Shown here piece by piece: positions 35,659-45,002 of a stretch of DNA of 64,000 bases. The notes beneath the pieces are model-generated. The model saw only the letters and a program-made list of their open reading frames with translations. It was not told the origin of the DNA and did no database searches. How positions within the stretch are numbered: the first letter of the stretch is position 1; each line of letters opens with the position of its first letter. The stretch is from JALZKA01 sp963734015 (GTDB lineage Bacteria > Actinomycetota > Thermoleophilia > Solirubrobacterales > 70-9): positions 1-64,000 of the forward strand of contig CAVTFG010000015.1 in NCBI GenBank assembly GCA_963734015.1, in the 5' to 3' direction. The translations under genes were made by a program, and so were the position numbers.

Positions 35659-36536
35659 GAGGTTCGGGCGTCGGGCTCGGGCACCCAGGTTAGGCCCTGG
35701 CGCCGCAGCTTCCGGACGAGGCGGCGGTAGTGGCGGTCGACCCAGCGGGCGTCCGCCGGCGCCATCCGCTCGCGCCAGGCTCCGACGTGAGCGCGCTCCG
35801 CGGATATCTCGCCGTCGAAGTACTCGCGCATCGGGGCCGGGTCGTCCAGTTCGAGGAACGACGCGAGGCGCTCGAACGAGCCTTCGCGATCGTGCGCGGC
35901 GAGGTCCTCGAGGAACACCGAGAGCACGCTGTCGTCGCCCAGGTCCTGCCGCGACGACTCGGCCGCCCGGACCATGCCCTCCCAGCGCTCCAGCGCGCGC
36001 GAGGGCTCGTCGGTCAGGTTGACCTTCTTGAGCGTGGCGGCGACGACGGCGCGCCCGTCGCGGGCCATGTTCACGAACTTGGCCCGCGGGAAGAGGCTCC
36101 GTAGGAAGCCCGCGTACTCGATCGTCCCTCCGGTCGCCTCGACCCAAGAGAGCTTGCCGCGCGCGCCCGCCTCCTCGCCGAGGAGCGCCTCGATCAGGTC
36201 GCGGCTCGCTTCCGCGGGCGCCTCGGTGAAGCGCTGCTCGAAGCGCGCGAGCGCGGCGTCGAACGTCTCGCTGCCGCAGATGCGGTGCAGGCCCTGGCGC
36301 TGGTTGGCACCGCGCTGCCACCAGTGGCCGCGCATGCGTTCGAGGAACTCGCCGAGCGTGGTGTGTCCGGCACAGAGGTCGGGCAGACCGCCTTCCCAGG
36401 CGTGAAACCGGGCCTCGGTGCGCACCCTGTGGTAGCGCGGCCCGGCCCCGATCAGCCGGGCCATCACGTGCGTCCCGGAGCGCCCGACGCCGCCGACGAA
36501 GATGGGATGGGGGAAGTCGAGCTGGGGCTCGGCCAT
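35655..36536 (-). CDS. Sulfotransferase 7 (first gene of tandem array)
   Basis: The 293-residue protein runs from the ATG at 36536. The PAPS loop is FVGGVGRSGTHVMARLIG; RFHAWEGGLPDLCAGHTT and the 3'-PB segment FVNMARDGRAVVAATLKKVN resemble paralog 4 more than 5 or 6. The tail is RMAPADARWVDRHYRRLVRK. It heads the minus-strand array and is divergent from sulfotransferase 8, whose ATG lies 53 bp away, so a shared divergent promoter region probably sits at 36537-36588. Confidence 0.9.
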   Translation of the reverse strand: MAEPQLDFPHPIFVGGVGRSGTHVMARLIGAGPRYHRVRTEARFHAWEGGLPDLCAGHTTLGEFLERMRGHWWQRGANQRQGLHRICGSETFDAALARFEQRFTEAPAEASRDLIEALLGEEAGARGKLSWVEATGGTIEYAGFLRSLFPRAKFVNMARDGRAVVAATLKKVNLTDEPSRALERWEGMVRAAESSRQDLGDDSVLSVFLEDLAAHDREGSFERLASFLELDDPAPMREYFDGEISAERAHVGAWRERMAPADARWVDRHYRRLVRKLRRQGLTWVPEPDARTS

Positions 36537-36588
36537 GGCGGCGAGCAAGGGTATTCGCAGGCCGCGTCCTCCTATCCTTGGCGTCTCC

Positions 36589-37545
36589 ATGGCCGCGGAA
36601 AGCCCACAGCCGCGGCGAGACGGCCCCGCCCCGATCCTGTTCGTCGGCGGTACCGGCCGCAGCGGCACGCACGTGGTCGCCAAGCTCGCCGCCCGGAACT
36701 CCAACTACCGGCTCGTCCCGGTCGAATGCCGGTTCCATACGGACGTGGAGGGCTTCCCGGGGCTCCTCGCAGGAGACGTTTCGAAGCGCGCGTTCCTGAA
36801 GCGGATGCAGGGGTTCTGGTGGCGGGGGTTCCAGACGGACCGTCTGCGGGGCCTCCATCGCTTCGTGCCGCGCGAGCGCTTCGACGAGGCGCTCGCGGCC
36901 TTCGACGGCCGGTTCGACGAGGATCGCGAGGATGCGTGCCGCCGGCTCTTCCTCGACCTCCTCTGGCCGGTCACGACGGAGGGCCGCTCCGGCGAGGCGT
37001 CGGGAATCGTCGAGCAGAGCTGCGACGTCGTCGCGCAGGCGCCGACCCTCGCGCGCCTCTTCCCCGAGGCGAGGTTCGTGCACGTGGCGAGGGACGGTCG
37101 CGACGCCTCGGCGTCACGCGTCTCGCAGCGCCGCTGGCTCGTGTACCCCCGCACCCGCAAGCAGGGCCTCGAGTGGTGGGAGCGCCGGATTCGCGCCATC
37201 GACGAGGGCTCGAAGGCGATTCCGGAGGGCTCGTTCCTGGAGCTGGGCCTCGACGACTTCCTGACCCGCGGGGCGCGGAAGGATTCGATCGAGGAGCTCG
37301 CGAGCTTCGCGGGCGTCGGCGCGGGAATGCGAATGCGCCACTTCATGCGTCGCAGGATGAACCCCGGCCGGGCGAACCGCGGCCGCTGGCGTCGCGGCCT
37401 CGAGCCGGATGCGCAGGCGAAGGTCGAGCGCGAATACGTCGAGGTGCTCGAACGGCTCGAGCGCGACGGGATCACCTGCGCTCCGATCCTCAGGCGCGCC
37501 CTCGAGCGCGAGCGCGCCGAGGGCTCCGAGCGCGCCGTCGCCTGA
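36589..37545 (+). CDS. Sulfotransferase 8
   Basis: The ATG at 36589 gives 318 residues; an in-frame start at 36502 exists but would run into the divergent gene. The PAPS loop is FVGGTGRSGTHVVAKLAA, then RFHTDVEGFPGLLAGDVS, a motif WWRGFQ, and the 3'-PB segment FVHVARDGRDASASRVSQR. The C-terminal CAPILRR is shared with sulfotransferase 10, so these two form a subgroup. Its TGA shares a base with the start of the MurG-like glycosyltransferase (TGATG). Confidence 0.9.
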   Translation: MAAESPQPRRDGPAPILFVGGTGRSGTHVVAKLAARNSNYRLVPVECRFHTDVEGFPGLLAGDVSKRAFLKRMQGFWWRGFQTDRLRGLHRFVPRERFDEALAAFDGRFDEDREDACRRLFLDLLWPVTTEGRSGEASGIVEQSCDVVAQAPTLARLFPEARFVHVARDGRDASASRVSQRRWLVYPRTRKQGLEWWERRIRAIDEGSKAIPEGSFLELGLDDFLTRGARKDSIEELASFAGVGAGMRMRHFMRRRMNPGRANRGRWRRGLEPDAQAKVEREYVEVLERLERDGITCAPILRRALERERAEGSERAVA

Positions 37546-39041
37546 TGCCTGACCCGCGGCGAATCCTGTTCGTCACCTCGAACGGGACCGGCCTCGGCCA
37601 TCTCACCCGGTCGATGGCGATCGCCCGTCGCCTCGATCCGGAAGTCGAGCCGTTCGTCATCACCTTCTCCGCCGCTGCACCCGTGGTCCGCGACCAGGGG
37701 TTCCCGGTCGAGTACATCGCGTCCTACGACCGGCCCGGGGCGGGGACCGACCTGAGCTGGACCTACCGGGCGCGTGACCGGCTGCGCGTCGCGATCGCCG
37801 AGATCGCGCCGGAGGTCGTGGTCTTCGACGGAACCCATCCGTACGAGCGCCTGCTGCCGGCGCTGCGTTCGACCGGAGCCGCGCTCGTGTGGTGCCGCAG
37901 GGCGATGTGGCGGCCCGACGCCGATACAGCGCCCCTGCACCGCACACACCTGTTCGACGCCGTGCTCGAGCCCGGCGAGCTGGAACCGGCGGCGGACCGG
38001 GGCCCGACGGCCGGGCGGCGGTCCGAGGCGCACGCGGTCGATCCCATCGTCCTGCTCGACCGCTCGGAGCTCGACGGGCGCGCCGACTCCGAACGCGCAC
38101 TCGGCCTCGATCCGGAGAAGCGGCACGTGCTGGTACAGCTCGGACAGGGCGCCGGGGTGCGAACGGCTACGGCCGCCGGCCTGCGGCATGTGGCCCGGAT
38201 GCCGGGTGTCCAGGCCGCCGCGCTCGCCTCGCACCTCTCGGCGCTCGACGACGTGCCCGAGGGGGTCGTCCGGTTGGAGGCGACCTATCCGATCGCCCGG
38301 CACTTCGCCGCCTTCGACGCCGCCGTCTCGGCCGCCGGCTACAACGCTTTCCATGAGCTGACCGCCGCCCGGGTGCCCGCGCTGTTCGTGCCGATCGACC
38401 GCCAGACCGACGACCAGGCCGCGCGCGCCCGCGGCGCCGAGCGCGCGGGCACCGGGCTCGCCGTCGGCGGTCCGGAGGATCCGGCCTTCGAGGCCCGGCT
38501 CGACGAGCTCCTGAACCCAGCGCGGCAGGCCGCCCTTCGGGCGAAGCTGGACGGGGTGGGGGAGTGGCGCGGCGGTGAGCAGGCGGCGCGGTGGCTTGAG
38601 GGCCTGGCCGCCGAGCGGGGTCGGGGGCCGGCTGCCGTCGGCGAGCCCGCCGCGCCGAGCACCGCCGTGCGTGCGCGCCGCGCCTGGATCTTCGCCTCGA
38701 GCGTGCCGCGGACCCTGGCGCGCGTCGCCTCCCAACGGCTCCGCCGCCCACGCACCCGTGTGATCGTGCTTGCGTTCGGCGTTCCCGAGGCGGAATACGA
38801 GGGCGAGGTGCGGCGCGCGCTGGCGGAGGCCGGCGAGCCGCCCGAGCGGGTCCTCGTGATCACCGATCGGCTGGACTTCACACCGCTGCTCGCCGCAGGG
38901 GTCGGGTTCGAGCACGTGCCCGCCGACGGCGAGCGGCAGCCGGAGCTGGCCGCGGACGGCTATTCGCGCTTCAGGGACCGCCGAATCGAGCTGATCCGGG
39001 CACGCAGGCCACGCCCGAGCAGGGTGATCGAGCTGCGCTGA
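37545..39041 (+). CDS. MurG/UGT-like GT-B glycosyltransferase with C-terminal extension
   Basis: The 498-residue protein starts ILFVTSNGTGLGHLTRSMAI, the glycine-rich acceptor loop of GT28/GT1 enzymes. The donor half includes HVLVQLGQGAGVRTATA, the AAGYNAFHELTAARVPALFV motif (typical of MurG-like proteins) and DDQAARA. About 110 residues follow the canonical end: an Arg-rich helix (AWIFASSVPRTLARVASQRL) and a second small alpha/beta region (VIVLAFGVPEAEYEGEVRRA). It is coupled to sulfotransferase 8 (TGATG), so sugar transfer and sulfation are likely successive steps on one molecule. Confidence 0.82.
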   Translation: MPDPRRILFVTSNGTGLGHLTRSMAIARRLDPEVEPFVITFSAAAPVVRDQGFPVEYIASYDRPGAGTDLSWTYRARDRLRVAIAEIAPEVVVFDGTHPYERLLPALRSTGAALVWCRRAMWRPDADTAPLHRTHLFDAVLEPGELEPAADRGPTAGRRSEAHAVDPIVLLDRSELDGRADSERALGLDPEKRHVLVQLGQGAGVRTATAAGLRHVARMPGVQAAALASHLSALDDVPEGVVRLEATYPIARHFAAFDAAVSAAGYNAFHELTAARVPALFVPIDRQTDDQAARARGAERAGTGLAVGGPEDPAFEARLDELLNPARQAALRAKLDGVGEWRGGEQAARWLEGLAAERGRGPAAVGEPAAPSTAVRARRAWIFASSVPRTLARVASQRLRRPRTRVIVLAFGVPEAEYEGEVRRALAEAGEPPERVLVITDRLDFTPLLAAGVGFEHVPADGERQPELAADGYSRFRDRRIELIRARRPRPSRVIELR

Positions 39042-39081
39042 GTGCCCGGTGGTGCCGGGCGCGCCGCGTATCCTCATCGCG

Positions 39082-39978
39082 ATGGAATCGGGCACCAAGA
39101 GCGGCACGGGTGCGCACAGCGCTGCCTCCGACGGCGCCGTCGGCGGGTTACCGAACCTGATCGTGATCGGCGCCCAGAAGTGCGGCACCAGCGGGCTGCA
39201 CTTCTACCTCGGGCTGCATCCGGAGGTCTCCGTGTCCGAGCCGAAGGAGCTGAACTTCTTCATCGCCGAGCGGAACTGGCCGCGGGGCCTCGACTGGTAC
39301 CGCGGGCGCCTCGACCCGAGCGCGGTCGTGCGCGTCGACGCGTCGCCGAACTACACGGCGTACCCCCAGCACAAGGGCGTGCCGGAACGGATGGCCGAGA
39401 CGCTGCCCGACGCCCGCCTGATCTACATCGTGCGTGATCCGATCGACCGGATCGCGGCCCACTGGGTGCACAACTTCTCGAAGGGCCGCCACCAGGGGCA
39501 GCTGGCCGAGACGATCATGAAGCCGAAGACCTCCTACATCGATCGCAGCCGCTACGCGATGCAGCTCGAGCGGTACCTCGCCCACTATCCCCGCGAGCAG
39601 GTCCTCGTCCTCGAGAACGAGGACCTCCGCAACCGCCGCGACGAGACGCTGCGCAGGGTGTTCGAGTTCGCCGGCGCCGATCCGGCGTTCACGGACCGCC
39701 GGTTCGGGAGCGAGCGCCACAAGACCAAGCGCAAGACGCGCCTGACCCCGCTGGGCGAGCGCATCGAGCGCCGGCGCGCCGAGTCCGAACGGTCGGAGTT
39801 CTCGACCAAGGCGTGGGCAGTGGCGCGCGGCTACTGGCCCCTGGGCCTGCGGATCGAACGCCCGCGGGTGCGCGAAGCGCTTCCCGACGACGTGCTCGAA
39901 GTCCTGCGAGATGACGCCAGGCGCCTGGAGGAGCTGACCGGGCGCGACTTCCACCACTGGTCGCTCTGGGACCGGTGA
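39082..39978 (+). CDS. Sulfotransferase 9
   Basis: It starts at the ATG at 39082 (or a GTG at 39049). The PAPS loop is LIVIGAQKCGTSGLHFYL, followed by PKELNFFIAERNWPRGLDWY, DASPNYTAYPQHKGVPERM and LIYIVRDPIDRIAAHWVHNF (3'-PB). This is the heparan-sulfate N/O-sulfotransferase-like group, as is sulfotransferase 3. The end FHHWSLWDR overlaps the flippase GTG by 4 bp (GTGA), tying sulfation to export. Confidence 0.9.
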   Translation: MESGTKSGTGAHSAASDGAVGGLPNLIVIGAQKCGTSGLHFYLGLHPEVSVSEPKELNFFIAERNWPRGLDWYRGRLDPSAVVRVDASPNYTAYPQHKGVPERMAETLPDARLIYIVRDPIDRIAAHWVHNFSKGRHQGQLAETIMKPKTSYIDRSRYAMQLERYLAHYPREQVLVLENEDLRNRRDETLRRVFEFAGADPAFTDRRFGSERHKTKRKTRLTPLGERIERRRAESERSEFSTKAWAVARGYWPLGLRIERPRVREALPDDVLEVLRDDARRLEELTGRDFHHWSLWDR

Positions 39979-41953
39979 TCGCCCCGGAGGAGCGGGCGGG
40001 GGAGAGCCGCGAGGAAGCAGGCGACGACCGGCACCGCGGCGAGGGCGCGGTCCTCGGCGTCAGAGTGCTCCGCTACTCGGGCGTCCAGGGGACGGCGATG
40101 GTGGGCGCCAGCGTGCTGCATATGGTCACGATCTTCGTCGTGGCGGGCTTCCTCGGCCCCTCCGACCTCGGGCGCTTTGCGATCCTCTACTTCGGGGCAA
40201 ACCTCCTGGCTCAGGTCCTGACGATCGCGGTCAAGCCGGGAACGATCCGCCGCACCTTCGGGCAGGGCGACGACGAGGACGACGACGAGGACGACGAGGA
40301 CGTCTCGACCACCCCGAAGCGGAGCCTCGGGACCGGCCTGGTTCTGGCAGGGATCCTGTCCGTCGTCGGCGGTGTCGTCGCGATCGTGCTGCGCGAGCCG
40401 ATCGCCGAGTGGCTCCTCGGCGACGCCGCGACGACGCCGACCTGATCGTCTGGGCGGCGGTGCTGGGAGCGGCGACCGTTGTGTTCCGGCTCGCCTCGAT
40501 CGTGATCTGGTTCGAGCGGCGGCCAGGTGCATTCCTTGCCTGCGAGCTCGCGCGTCCCGTCCTCGCCCTGGTGCTGGTGGTGTCACTGCTCGCCGGCGGC
40601 GCCGGGCTCGACGCGGTCCTGATCGGATCGGCCGCGGGAACCCTGCTCGCGGCCGTGGTCGGCCTCGTGGTGCTGCGCGGCAGCTTCGACACGGTGCTCG
40701 ATTGGAGCGAGGCGGGGCCCATCTTCCAGAGGGGAGCGATCCGCGCCCCGATCATGATGTCGTTCTGGCTGATCGTGAACGCGGACGTGTTCGTGCTCTC
40801 GCGGTATCTCAGCGACACGGAGATCGGCATCTACACGCTCGCGTCGCGGGTGGCGTTCATCGCGGCGTTCCTGCCGCAGGGGTTCCGGGTTGCGCTGCGC
40901 CCGCTCCGGAAGGCCGCGATCTACAAGTCGGTCGAGGATCAGTACGGCCGCGCCGAGCAGCGCGGCCAGCTCCTCGGCTACTTCGTGCTGCTCTGCATCA
41001 CCGCGGTGCTGGCGATGGTCCTCGCGGGCCCGGTGGTGGTCGATATCGCTCCCGACTCGTTCGCCGACGCCGCGCCGCTGATCCCGATCACCGCGGCGGC
41101 GATGGTCTGGCCCGCCCTGCTCCGGACCGTGAACCAGCAGACGATGTGGCCCGGGCGGACGAAGGTGACCTTCATCTGCTGCGCCGTGATCGCGGCGGTG
41201 CTGTTCATTGCCGTGACCGCGCTGCTCGCCCCCGAGATCGACGCGTACGCGGCTCCGGTGGGCATGATCGCGGGGCTCCTGCCGCCTTGCGCCTACCTCT
41301 TCATCCGCGGCCAGCGCGGGCCGAACAGGATCGCCTTCCCGTACCGGGAGGTCGGGACGGCGCTGGCGGTGGCGGTCGTGATCGGAGTCGTGTACGACCT
41401 GCTCGAGTCCTCGGTGGGCGTGGTGGCGGACATCGTCGTCGCGCTCGCCCTGGCGGTGCTCTACGTCGGGCTCCTGTTCGCGCTGCGCGTCATTCCCGAG
41501 ACGCACTGGGAGGCGCTAAGCCACATGGTCCGCTCGCTGTCGTCTGGCCGCCCCGACGAGTTCAAGCCCCGACGGGGACTGCGCGCCCTGGAGCAACCGG
41601 AGCGCGACGCGTTGCGCTCGGCCGTCGCGGGCAGTTGGGCCGCCCGCGCCGGCGGCACTCCGGGCGCCGGCGGCAACGGCTCGCCTGCGGACCTGATGCG
41701 GTCGCTGCGAACCGCCGGGGAACGCGGAGGGGTACCTGTGGGCGAAGGGACCGCGCTCGACCCTGACATCGCCGAGTACCTGTTCAGCTCCCATCCGACG
41801 GCGATGCGGAACGCGACCATGCGCAAGTTGCTCGACGATGGGGCGGACGCCGCCGACCTCCGCGCGCTCGAGGATCTCGTCTCGCACCTCGCGGCGATCC
41901 CCGACGGCGCCTGGGCCGGCCGGCGCAAGGGCGAGGCGAAAGCGCACGCCTAA
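39975..41953 (+). CDS. Wzx-like oligosaccharide flippase (one frameshift near 40430)
   Basis: The first frame (GTG at 39975) has LRYSGVQGTAMVGASVLHMV and VAGFLGPSDLGRFAILYFG, the first two helices of polysaccharide export proteins, then an acidic loop of alternating Asp/Glu. The frame breaks near 40430 and resumes DADLIVWAAVLGAATVVF. Helices continue through LVNADVF-like IVNADVFVLSRYLSDTEIGI to about residue 520, giving roughly 12-14 membrane segments. The last 130 residues are cytoplasmic and helical (HMVRSLSSGRPDEFKPRRG), longer than usual. It probably flips the lipid-linked glycan outward. The break is likely a sequence error. Confidence 0.8.
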
Positions 41954-41965
41954 GATCCCGCCCCC

Positions 41966-43784
41966 ATGGCAGAGAAGATCGACCCCACATGGATCGCCTA
42001 CGCCTTCAACCGCCCCGCGGACGCCGGGCGGATCCAGCAGGGTTTCGAGCGCGTAGGGGCCCACTACGGCCGCCTGGCCAACTACGACCAGACGATCCGC
42101 CGCGCGGACGCCGGGGGCCGGCTGGGGCTCGCGACGGTTGGCGCCCAGGAGTCGCTGAGCGCCTGGCCCTACTTCGCGGCCACGCCTGAGGTCGCGATCG
42201 CCACGGCATACGTCCCGGCCGGCTGGGAGCGGCTCGTCGGCGAGCTTCCTGCGAGCAAGGCACCGGTCCCTCTGGCCCAGGCTCTTCTTCGCGATCCCGA
42301 CCGCTGCGCGGATTCACTGACCGCGCCAAACGTGCTGGCCGTGCTCGACACGCGTGCGGAGCGCCTGCTGGTTCTGAACGACTGCATCGGGGCCGGCCGG
42401 TTGTTCGAGACCCGGCTCGCGGACGGCTTCGTCTGGTCGAACCGGGCCGCGGCCGGGCACGTGTTCGCGGGCCTTCCGCTGCAGCCCGACGAGCGCGGCT
42501 GGCGCCTCCTCGCGGCAGTGGGCTGGTTCTTCGGCGATTCGACGCCGATCCGCGACGTCCGCCGGGTCCCGCGCGGGGCGGTCGTCGAGGCTCGCCCCGA
42601 GGGGACGAGCGACGCGCGAGACCGACGCCGTCGGCCGGCTGGTCTCGGGCGCCGCAAGACTGGCGGTACGGGCCTGCTCGACGAGGCCGCCGGCGCACGC
42701 GGTGGCACACGGTTCGGCTCGCCGACGCGCTCTGGCCCGACCAGCCGGTGATCCACCTCTCGGGTGGCCGTGACTCGCGCCTCGTGGCCGCCGCGGCGCT
42801 GGCCGGCGAGGTCGACGCCGTGTTCCGCACCTCGGACAACACCCCGGGCGAGGCGGACATCGCGCCAGCAGCTGGTCCAGGCGGCTCCGAGGGCGATGGA
42901 GCACGACGTCGTCAAGACCGGGGAGGACGAGGGCCCGGAGCCCCCGCTGCTCGAACGCACGTGTCGAGGTCAGCTCATGCACGACTGCATGCGGCACGCG
43001 TCGAAGGTCCGCCGCGACGTGAACCTGCCGCGGTCGCGCCCGAACCGGGCGACGCTGGCCGGCTGGGGCGGCGAGATCGCGCACGCCTTCTACTACAAGA
43101 ACTCGCGCCAGCTCCGTCGAGTGCGCCGAACCGGCACCGAGGGCGCGATGAAGCGACTCCTCGAATCGTCGCGCAAGAAGCACTCCGCGGCGCACGACGC
43201 CGCGTACGAGCTCGCGGAGGTGCGAGTACGCCGCGGCGCTCGGCGCGGGCGAGGGCTACGGCCTCGAGGGGCCGGACCTGCTCGATTGGTTCTACCTGGT
43301 CAAGCGGTTCGCGCACCGGTTCGAGGTCGGCGCCGACTCGCCGGTGATGTCGATCTACACGACGCCGGCGTTCATCAGGGCCGCGTTCTCCACGACGCCC
43401 GAGCAGCGGCTCGACTGGTACGCGCACCGGGAGATGATCGCCGGGCTGGTACCGGCCTGGGCCGAGGTCCCCTTCTTCAAGGCGGAATCGGGCCCCCGTC
43501 CGGAGCTGCGGCGAAAGCGCCTTTGGCAGGCCGATTCGGACGCGCGCGCGCTCGAGGCCATCATCGCCGACGACGGCCCCTGGACCGAGCTGTTCCGCCC
43601 CCCGCGGGTCAGGGGGATGTGGTCCGAACTGCGGTCGGGGGGCGGTTACGCGAACTGGGAGACCGTGTTCGAGCGAGTGGCATTCCGCGAGGCATTCGAG
43701 CGGTTTAGGCGGTCCGTCGACGAGCGTTCGGCAGAGGGCCCGCCGCTCTTCGAATCCGCCGCTGCTGCCCGGCCGGCGTCGTGA
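41966..43784 (+). pseudogene. Asparagine synthase-like protein, frame broken at least three times
   Basis: The N-terminal 210 residues (MAEKIDPTWIAYAFNRP...) resemble a glutaminase-type domain but start MAEK, without the Cys that AsnB uses as Cys2 nucleophile. After shifts near 42620-42700 the synthetase domain appears: VIHLSGGRDSRLVAAAAL carries the SGGxDS ATP-pyrophosphatase loop. After more shifts near 42865 and 43220 the frame reads AAALGAGEGYGLEGPDLLDW and ends at 43784. Joined length is about 600 residues. AsnB homologues in glycan clusters amidate carboxyl groups, for example of uronic acids. It overlaps sulfotransferase 10 by 4 bp (GTGA). Breaks may be sequence errors. Confidence 0.65.
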
Positions 43785-44738
43785 GCAGCCCGCCCGAGCC
43801 GAGGCCGGTGGATGGCCGACCGCCGCTCGTCTTCGTGGGGGGCACGGGCCGCAGCGGCACGCACGTGATCGCCGGCCTGCTCGACAGCACCCGCGGTTCA
43901 CCAGCGTGCCGCTCGAGGCCCGCTTCCACGCAAAGCCCCACGGGTTCCCCGATCTGCTCGCGGGCCGGGTAACCGAGCGCGAGTTCGTCCGCAAGCTGAA
44001 GCGCTTCTGGTGGCGCCGCATCCCGGCCGGTCAGCCATTGCCCTCGGTGCTGCCCGGGCTGCCGCTGGGGCGCTCGGTGCTTGGCCTGCATCGAATCGTC
44101 CCCCGCGAGCGGTTCGAGCGCTCTGTCGATCGGTTCGAAGGAGCGTTCGAACGGGGCACGACATGGCCTGCCGGCAGCTCTTCTACGATCTGCTCTGGCC
44201 GCTCGCCGCGGAGCGGGATCGCCGCGGGCTCGTCGAGATGACGACCGACAACGTGATGCAGGCGGAGACGCTCGGCAGACTCTTTCCGGAGGCCAAGTTC
44301 GTCCTGACCGTTCGCGACGGCCGGGACACGGGGGCGTCGAAGGCCGCGCGGCGCCAGCGCCCCCACCACCCGAGCGACGTCAAGTCCGGGATCGACTGGT
44401 GGCTCGCTCGGATGGAGCGCGTGGAGTCCGGGCTGCGCGCGCTGGATCCCGAGCGGGTGCTGGTCATCGGCCTCGACTCGTTCGTCACCGACGATCGCGA
44501 GGCCACATACGGGCGGCTGCTCGGGTTCCTTCACATCCGCGACCGCCCCCGCGTCCGGACGTTCTTCGACGATGAGATGAGCCCTGAGAACGCTCATCGC
44601 CACCGCTGGCGCGAGGGGCTCTCACTATCGGAGAGGGATGCGGCGAATCGCCACTACGCCGAGGCTCTCGACCTCCTGGAGGCCTCGGGGTCGCTCTGCG
44701 CACCGATCTTGCGGCGTAGTTTCGAACGCGACGGTTGA
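43781..44738 (+). CDS. Sulfotransferase 10 (two frameshifts)
   Basis: The GTG at 43781 lies in the stop of the asparagine-synthase-like gene. The first frame holds FVGGTGRSGTHVIAGLLDST; a shift near 43895 continues VPLEARFHAKPHGFPDLLAG and FVRKLKRFWWRR; another near 44160 continues ACRQLFYDLLWPLAAERD, VLTVRDGRDTGASKAARR (3'-PB) and the end CAPILRRSFERDG. Length is about 318 residues. Layout and ending match sulfotransferase 8. It is the last gene of the glycan region; no gene follows for about 250 bp. Confidence 0.82.
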
Positions 44739-45002
44739 GGCTTCGGAACTCGGAAAGCGGTACTGGCGCTTGGTTAGGACTTTCGCCTCTCCGGGTGTAC
44801 GTTCAGTCTAAGAATGAGCGAGACCCGAGGGAGGTCGGCTCATGGGCTTCGGGCGGAACCGGAACGCATGGAAAGCGGGTTAGTCCGATCTAACCCTGCG
44901 GTGGGTAGAACGAACGCGGCATCGGTCCTAGCGTGGACTCATGCAACGACCTAGCTCTTCCATCGCTTTGTCGTTGGCCCTTGGCGTTGATCGCTGCCGG
45001 AC
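44739..45002. promoter_or_regulatory. Intergenic region with a 7-bp inverted repeat
   Basis: No convincing gene is seen between the end of sulfotransferase 10 and the ELWxxDGT gene. The stretch is less GC-rich than its surroundings. At 44877-44896 a perfect inverted repeat, GGGTTAG-tccgat-CTAACCC, could be an operator or a hairpin; no T-run follows. It lies upstream of the ELWxxDGT gene. A possible signal-peptide start (ATG 44941, MQRPSSSIAL) is in a different frame from that gene. Confidence 0.35.

Noticed and set aside
40265..40310. Asp/Glu-repeat stretch in the flippase as an expansion or artefact
   Set aside because: It lies in a cytoplasmic loop, is in frame and is compatible with a normal acidic loop; the real frame break is further on, near 40430.
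14839..44738. Glycan region as a prophage, transposon or integrated element
   Set aside because: No integrase, transposase, terminal repeat or tRNA boundary is seen, and base composition is like the flanks as far as can be judged by eye.
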